Assembly (NCBI GenBank): GCA_032433595.1
Contig: JASWJB010000146.1
Location: 35,530 to 99,529, forward strand
Length of the DNA: 64,000 bases
Source: Conoideocrella luteorostrata
Lineage: Eukaryota; Ascomycota; Sordariomycetes; Hypocreales; Clavicipitaceae
Direction: 5' to 3'
The notes under the pieces are model-generated. The model was given only the letters and a program-made list of their open reading frames with translations. It was not told the origin of the DNA and did not search any database. This document shows, piece by piece, positions 57,181 to 64,000 of this stretch (the first letter of the stretch is position 1; every line of letters begins with the position of its first letter). The position numbers and the translations under genes were made by a program.

Positions 57181-60100
57181 ATGGCCTCAAGTGGCAGCGA
57201 TTGGGCACGCCGAAGCGCCAACCAAACGCTGGCCCCCGAAGCATACACCGTCGCTTGGATCTGCGCCATAACCACGGAGTATGTCGCCGCGAGGCAATTT
57301 CTCGACGAGCAGCACGATGGACCGGATTACCAATCTCCCAATGATAATAACGACTACACTTTAGGCAAAATTGGGAAGCATAATGTGGTTCTCGCGGTTT
57401 TGCCCTACGGCGAGTATGGCCTTTCCAACGCAACAGGCGTTGCGAAAGATATTCTGCATACCTTCCCTAAGATCAAAATTGGCCTCATGGTTGGTATAGG
57501 CGGCGGCGCGCCAACTCCAAAGCAGGATATCCGCCTTGGCGACGTTGTGGTCGGTGCTGGGAATGGTGGTGTGTTTCAATACGACTTCGGCAAAGCAATC
57601 CAGGACAAAAGCTTTCAAACAACTGGCCAACTAATCACACCACCCATCTTCCTGGGCACTACTATCAGTGGACTCGAAGCTGATTACGAGGAGGGAGGCA
57701 ATCAAATTGGAGCAGTCATCAACTTCATTCTTGAAACCAGACCACAATTACAACAAAAGTACAAGCGGCCATACAACGACCTCCTATACCAAACAGGAGT
57801 CATCCACAGTGAGAGCAATGAAAGCTGCGAAGCAAGTTGTGGCAGTGGACCTACAAAGTTAGTCCTCCGGCGCCAACGGGCTGGGGGTGCTGAGAATCCC
57901 GCAATCCACTATGGCTTAATTGCCTCCGCGAACACTGTGATGAAGGATGCTGTGGTTCGCGATAAGCTTGCAGCGGAAAAAGGTGTTCTTTGTTTTGAAA
58001 TGGAAGCAGCAGGGCTAATGAAACAGTTCCCTTGCTTGGTTATCCGTGGCATCTGTGACTACGCAGATACACACAAGAACAAGGAGTGGCAAGGGTATGC
58101 AGCAATGGCGGCTGCTGCGTACGCGACAGATTTTCTACACAAAATTAAACCACGCGCGCTCGAGGCCGAGAGAGACATTACTCGTATTTCATCTGGTACT
58201 TCTAACAGTTCAACGTATTCCTCTTAGTATATGTTAACACCTCGTTAAGGTATACGCGATATCCGACTCACACAAGAGGAGCAAGAAAAGCGGCAAGAGA
58301 TAAGGGATCGGAAAGAAAAAGACTATGCATGCCGCAAGGCTCTATATGTGACTGACCCTAGCTGTGACAAGGTGCGTATTGAAGAAGCAAAGGGCGGCCT
58401 ACTCAAAGACTCCTATCGCTGGGTCCTTGACCAGACAGACTTTAAGCAGTTTTGTGGTGATCGTCAGAGCCGGATGCTTTGGATCAAGGGCGACCCTGGC
58501 AAGGGAAAGACAATGCTTCTTTGTGGAATTATTGACGAGCTGGAGAAATCGTCTCCGGATACGTTATCCTACTTTTTCTGCCAGGCAACCGAAGGTCAAT
58601 ACAGCAATGCAGTGTCCGTGCTGCGCGGCCTTATGTATCCGCTCCTCATCCAGCACCCATCGCTAATAAAACATGTGCGAGAGCAGTTCGACCTCATAGG
58701 CGAAAAACTCTTTCAAGGTGTTAATGTTTGGGTATATATGGTTGAAATATTCATGAATATGCTAACGGATCCAACTTCACAAGACACAATTTTAATTGTG
58801 GATGCGTTGGACGAGTGTACGACTGCTCGATACGAGCTTCTCGACTTCATCATTCAATCCACACAGACCCCTTCATCCAGCGTCAGGTGGATTATATCCA
58901 GTCGTAACTGGCAGGAGATTGAAACCCAGTTACGAGATGCCCAGAAAGCCCAGCTACATCTCGAGTTAAACAACGACTCAATAGCCAGGGCTGTTACGAC
59001 GTATATCGAATACAAAGTAAATTGTTTAACGCGCGACAAACAATACGATGAAAATATTCGGAGTGCTGTTCAAAAGCACTTGATCACCAATGCTCAAGGT
59101 ACCTTTCTATGGGTGGCTTTAGTCTGTCAACAGCTTGCAAAGCCACAGGTGGCCCGAAGGCATACTCTCGCGAAGCTAAATTCGTTCCCCCCTGGACTAG
59201 ACTCTCTCTATGACCGAATGATGGTGCAAATTTTCGATTCGGAGGATGCTGATCGTTGCAAGGAGATCCTGGCCATTTTTTCGGTCACATATCGACCCAT
59301 CACCGTGAAGGAATTACAAGTTTTGATTGAGTCTCCGGAAGAACTTCAACAAGGCGATCTAGAAGATATTATCGCATCCTGCGGCTCTTTCTTCACAATT
59401 CAGGACGGCACTATATACTTTGTGCATCAGTCAGCAAAAGATTATTTACTGGAGAAAGCATCCCATCAAATTCTAACTGCTGGCATTGCTCAACAACATC
59501 ATGCTCTTTTCACAAAGTCACTGAAAGCAGTGTCAGGCACGATTAAACGTGACATCTACCGCCTTGGCGCCCCGGGCGTGCTCATCGATCAGGTTTCTCG
59601 TCCTAGTCCTGACCCCCTTGCTTCGATTGGATATTCGTGCGTCTTCTGGATTGACCATTTTGATGACTCGAAGCCCAAGAATAGCGACCATAGGGACCTT
59701 TCTGCTAACAACGCTATCTATAGCTTTATTCAGAAGAAGTACCTATACTGGCTAGAATCTTTAAGTCTGTTGCGTAGTATTTCAACGGGAACTATAGCTA
59801 TACAGAAGCTTGCGAATATTATGGTAAGCTGATGTAATATTCTGGAGTGAAATGTAGTCTAACATGATCTCAGAACAATACAGGTGCACCACGAATGATA
59901 GAACTACTGCAAGACGCGCGGCGGTTTATTATGCGTCACAAGGAGGGCATAGAGGTTGCTCCATTGCAGGTCTATGCATCAGCCCTGATATTTAGCCCCT
60001 CCCACAGTATCATAAGGGAGCTCTTCAAGAAAGAAGAGCCAAATTGGATCACGTTAAAGCCAATAATGGAGCGGGATTGGACTGCTTGTCTACAGACACT

Positions 60101-62024
60101 GGACGGGCATACACGTTTCGTGAATTCAGTTGCGTTCTCCCCAAATAGCCAGTGGCTTGCATCTGGCTCAGATGATACGACAGTTAAGATTTGGGGCTTA
60201 GCAGCAGGTGTATGTTTGCATACGCTTGAGGGTCATGTCAACGGTGTGAACTCAGTTGCGTTCTCACCGGATAGCCAACGGCTCGCATCAAACTCACACG
60301 ATATGTTGATAAAGATTTGGAACGCAGTAACAGGTACATGTCAGCAAACAATCAACGGCAAGAGTCATTGTGTGTGTTCAGTTATGTTCTCACCAGATGG
60401 CCAGTGGCTTGCGTCTAGCTCATACTTTAATACGGTTAACTTATGGGACGTGTCGTCGGAGACATGCGTAAAAATGTTCGCCGGACATGAAGCCTCAGTG
60501 TCATCAGTTGTGTTCTCATCAGATGGCCAGTGGATTGCATCAGGCTCACGCGATAAGACGATTAAAATATGGGACTTTGTGTCGGAGGTATGCGTACAAA
60601 CGTTGCCTGGACATAAAGCCTCAGTATTATCGGTTGTGTTCTCACCAGATGGCCGCTGGCTTGCATCAGGCTCAGATGACAATACGGTTAAGATATGGGA
60701 CTGGGACTCAGCGTCGAAGGTATGCGTCCAAACGTTCGCTGGACATGAAGACTCAGTGGTATCAGTTGTGTTCTCACCCGACGGCCGCTGGCTTGCATCA
60801 GGCTCAGGCGACAGGACGCTTAAAATATGGGACAAAGAAACTGGTGCGTGCCTGCAGACCCTTCGTGGCCATGGAGGCTCAGTGACGTCTATTATACTCT
60901 CCCCGGATAACCAGTTGTTCGCGTCAGGTTCACAAGACGGGACTATCAAGCTATGGGACATACAAACAATCATGCAGACCTTTGAAGGCCATGGAAGCTC
61001 GGAGGGGCGGGCCTCACTCCCACCAAATCACCATCGGCTTGCATCAAGCTCAGACGACAAGACAATCAGAGCCTGGGACACAGAAACAGTCATGAGGACC
61101 TTGGAAGGTCACAAAGGTCCGATTCGTCGTGCCTCGCTCTCACCAGATGGCCAGTTGTTCGCATCAAGGTCGGAAGATCGAACGATTAAGCTGTGGGACA
61201 CGGCAACAGGTGCATGCATACAAACGTTTGAGAGTCATGGTTATTACGTGTTGCCCGCATTCTCGCCGGACAATAAGCGCCTCGCGTCAAGCATAGACAG
61301 AAAAACAATCAATGTATGGGATGTGGCAACAGGTGCCTGTATACGGACGCTTAAAGACCACGAATACGGCTTGATACCATTGAAATATTCACCGGATGGC
61401 AAGTGGTTCCTGTCAAACTCAACCGACGGCACTACTATAATATGGAACTCAGTAACATTAGCACGTACACGGACATTTCAGAACTGGGGGTGGTTTGCCG
61501 TATTCTCCCAGAATAGCCAACAGCTTGCATTAAATTCAGAGCACAGCATGATTAGGATATTTGAAGTAACAACAGGCGCATGCGTGCAGGAGCTCAATTG
61601 TGGACCGGTCAGAATGGTGACAACAGTTATATTCTCGTCGGATGACCAACGGCTCGCAATTGCCACAATTGACGACATCAGGATATGGGACATAGTCACA
61701 GGGACATTCGTGCATAAGATCGAATATGTGACATGCATGGAACATCCTCGATATGGAGGGACTTGCGATGGGCTTTGCCTTGAAATATCGATGCAGAATT
61801 TGGATTTATTTCAAAGTATAGATGGTCAGCCAACCACAGTTGACATAAACTACCACCCTGGCTATCTCGTCACCCAGGACAGATTGTGGTTAACAAAAGA
61901 AGGAAACCGATTCCTTTGGATACCATCCGAGTATCGGGTAGCGTACTCGGATTCAATGGGGGAGATGTGTGATCTTACTTGTCGTTCTGGTCGCGTGCTA
62001 ATAATAAAGTTCCTCCGTGAATAA
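57181..62024 (+). CDS. NLR-like protein: nucleoside phosphorylase-NACHT-WD40
   Basis: Three exons, 57181-58195, 58250-59823 and 59874-62024, give 1579 aa. Domain 1 (about 20-320) is a purine/uridine phosphorylase-like domain: AWICAITTEYVAA, GIGGGAPTP, LGDVVVG, CFEMEAAGLMKQFPCLVIRG. A charged linker follows (EEQEKRQEIRDRKEK). The NACHT domain has P-loop GDPGKGKT (419-426) and Walker B VDALDE (522-527). The C-terminal part is about 13 WD40 repeats (about 940-1480), ending in a non-repeat tail. The second intron (50 nt) is convincing. The first (54 nt, TTAAG acceptor, GTTAAC branch) is needed to skip TAG at 58225-58227; since its length is a multiple of three, the same frame continues on both sides, and a real nonsense mutation is the alternative. 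Fungal proteins of this layout act in allorecognition and programmed cell death, with WD40 repeats as ligand sensor. Confidence 0.88.
60109..61730 (+). repeat. WD40 repeat array in NLR-like gene
   Basis: About 13 units of roughly 126 bp each encode SVxFSPDGxWLASGSxDxTxKIWD. Units 4-7 are most alike at DNA level (for example TTCTCACCAGATGGCC and TGGCTTGCATCAGGCTCA recur), whereas the last four are diverged. Confidence 0.85.
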
Positions 62025-62068
62025 TTGATGCCGTGTGGGCTGTTCGGAGCCCCGCTCCTGCGCCCATT

Positions 62069-62270
62069 ATGCTTGAATTACTTTATTGAAGACCGCCTAT
62101 ATCTAATAACGTTGTAATATACTGCTTGCCTATTTGATCTTGTTATATATTAGATTACTGTACATTAATTCAGGTCTCTGGTTGATCCCACCGCTGAACG
62201 GAAGTTACGTTGCTGGCTGTGTGTCAGACACTGGTATACGTGTGGTGGGTGTACTTTTGGCCGACAACGC
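62069..62270. repeat. Diverged dispersed repeat, copy B
   Basis: Aligns with 46968-47180: ATGCTTGAATTACTTTATTG, CTTGTTATATATTAGATTAC and GGAAGTTACGTTGCTGGCTG recur in the same order. A partial extra copy (GAAATTGCGTACTTTGGAGC..GTGTCAGGCACCAGTGTACG) follows at about 62325-62400. Confidence 0.6.
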
Positions 62271-63000
62271 ACCTAGAAGGTCCCTGCTAGTTAATTTGCG
62301 TTTTTAGTTCCACTATTAAATTGAAATTGCGTACTTTGGAGCGTGTCAGGCACCAGTGTACGTGACTGGAGGGTGTATGCTTTGGGTCGCCGAAATATCA
62401 CTATCAGCCTTGGCCAGACGCACCGACGCAGTAAATGAGCCAATCATTCTAAGTAGCGCCGACATGAAATCGATCCTTGTTACAGTTACGACAGAGCGTA
62501 AACCGCGGCTGCTATTGCGTGATTGGGACAGAAATAAGTCGGGTGATGATCACAATAGCCCAGCTTCAACTATTGAACAATGACCTGGATGTATAATTTC
62601 TGTGGAGCTAATGCATCAGAGAGGAGAGACAGCTTGATTTGCGGATCAGAGTCCACTTCTGAATGTGAATTGAACGGACCACTGGTTGGTCGCTGTCTTC
62701 TTAACCCTACGATAACATGGTCAATGCCTATCACGCCAACGTGCCAATTGTGCAGGCATGGTACGGATTATTGGATGCTAAATCCCGCAGAATGACCCTG
62801 AGGTAAATAATATGATTCAACGTAGTTATTTAATGCCTCTGCTCAGAGAACGACAATAGCAACAAGGTAAGTACACACGGTCAACGGCAAGAGTGCTATC
62901 ATGTCTAAGCTCGTGCTTGCGTCCAAAATTAATCCACAGCCCGTTTCCTTCCGTCTACAGGGTTGCATCATGTCCTGCCATGTACCACCAGAACACCCCA

Positions 63001-63388
63001 TCAGCTCCAACTTAGTTGTTGACACAATAGCCGCAAGTTCTTTCGCCATATGCCGCAGTCCACAACGTGTCGCCGCCGAAGGTGCCATTGAGTGTGCGCC
63101 AAGCATTGTATCATCCACTCTTTGAAGAATTGCGAGGAATGAATGCGAGATTTCTGGTATTCCCCGAGATTTACCGCGTCTTCAATTTCAGGCATTTTCG
63201 CCTTATGGGCCGAGGAGAAATGCATATTCGCCTCGTCTAACTGATATGGGCGCCCAAACTTCAGAGTACCATCGCACGACTCTTTGAAAGTCGCGATCCA
63301 TTGAACAGTGAACTCTCCAGGTGTACCGTTAGCTAAGTTAGATCCAGAAATGAAGAAGGAATATGGTGCTGAAGGTAGCGACTAGGGT
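63001..63388 (-). other. Coding-like minus-strand stretch, unrecognised
   Basis: An open minus frame after a TAG near 63389 reads PYSFFISGSNLANGTPGEF, then VQWIATFKESCDGTLKFG and MPEIEDAVNLGEYQKS. It continues into other frames (MDDTMLGAHS.. at 63118) without a clear splice. A hydrophobic signal-like segment lies upstream in another frame. It may be a relic or an exon of an unannotated gene. Confidence 0.25.
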
Positions 63389-64000
63389 GTGAGTGCTCTT
63401 GGAGAAAGAGAAGCATCCATTGTATGCTGGCTCAAATTCACGCCGTCAGCGAATGGCGTCTTTCAGAATCATACTCAATAGCCATTTTAACAGGTCGTTT
63501 CGTACAGCAAGGAGAATAAGAAGGTACTGGTTGGTGCGTACGTCTCGTTTCGAGGAAATTCGAGGTCAGGTTCCACGAACGTCGGTTGATGGGTCGACTG
63601 TGGCTCTTGTCGCCAAAACCAAGGCCACTGAAAGCAACCGTATGATAGTATATTGCAAAAAGTCTGGCATAGTAACAGACCATAGCACGCAGGATCGTGG
63701 TTTGTGAGTGGAAACTGCCGGCGAAGTTCGGGTTAGTCAGACAGTCCAAGCGGCAGGAGTACATGTTTGTACAAGTATTCGCAGGCGTCCCAAACTATCC
63801 AAGCTTCGAGAATAAAATACGAATGGGGCAGGAAACTCGTGTGATTGCAGATTCTGAAGCCACACGGATGCTCAGATGCTAGTAATAAGGTCGCCGAGAT
63901 TCTGCCAGCCCACGTGCGCATTGTCTTGACCAACGAGCTGGGACACAGTAATTCTTGGCAATACATGTGGGCGGCAAGGGTTAATACATACATACATATA

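Larger units (their letters stand above)
62025..64000. other. 3' flank of NLR gene; repeats; no recognised gene
   Basis: Contains copy B of the dispersed repeat and a partial second copy at about 62318-62400. A minus-strand frame at about 63001-63388 looks coding-like and is listed separately. The rest shows nothing. Confidence 0.45.

Noticed and set aside
60365..60973. 202-codon minus ORF inside the WD40 region
   Set aside because: It is the antisense shadow of the repeat array; its apparent repeats mirror the WD40 units.
1..64000. tRNA, rRNA and CRISPR search by eye
   Set aside because: No B-box GGTTCRANNCC with matching A-box, no rRNA-like blocks and no regularly spaced direct repeats were seen; a covariance-model scan would settle tRNA absence.

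Overview
The window looks like nuclear DNA of a filamentous ascomycete (Pezizomycotina, probably a Sordariomycete). Genes are broken by short GT..AG introns of about 40-150 nt with CTAAC/CTGAC-like branch points. The families are typical of these fungi: Zn2Cys6 and C2H2 regulators, a PTH11-like receptor, a DUF6594 membrane protein, a glucoamylase with a starch-binding domain, and a NACHT-WD40 protein. Gene density is low, with long intergenic stretches. No tRNA, rRNA or CRISPR was seen. All exon structures were worked out by eye and are supported by phase agreement across the splice junctions; none is backed by transcripts.

Left third (1-31 kb): the 3' end of a protein kinase gene entering from the left, a possible small secreted protein, an alpha/beta hydrolase, a cysteine-rich F-box-like protein, a DUF6594 membrane protein, a protein with a P-loop and two retropepsin-like domains, a secreted collagen-like protein, a Zn2Cys6 regulator (its zinc cluster is completed only by joining two exons), a GH15 glucoamylase with CBM20, and a C2H2 zinc-finger protein.

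Middle (31-54 kb): an enzyme-rich neighbourhood that resembles a secondary-metabolism region. It holds a free-standing adenylate-forming enzyme transcribed divergently from an extended short-chain reductase, a small secreted double-psi-barrel-like protein, an FAD monooxygenase, a broken NRPS-type condensation domain with nonsense codons and a frameshift, an EBP/EXPERA-family isomerase-like membrane protein, a PTH11-like seven-helix receptor and an Old Yellow Enzyme. Whether these genes act in one pathway is inference. The only large assembly-line piece left is the dead condensation domain.

Right end (57-62 kb): a three-part NLR-like protein with a nucleoside phosphorylase domain, a NACHT NTPase and about 13 WD40 repeats, the architecture of fungal allorecognition and innate-immunity proteins. 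An intron had to be inferred to pass a TAG between the first two domains.

Three dispersed copies of a roughly 200-bp element (23.1, 43.6 and 46.6 kb) read as solo LTRs. One has TG..CA ends and a perfect 5-bp target duplication. A second diverged repeat family lies near 47 kb and just downstream of the NLR gene, with a weak third match at 54.4 kb. AT-rich blocks and stop codons in the condensation relic suggest RIP-like decay.
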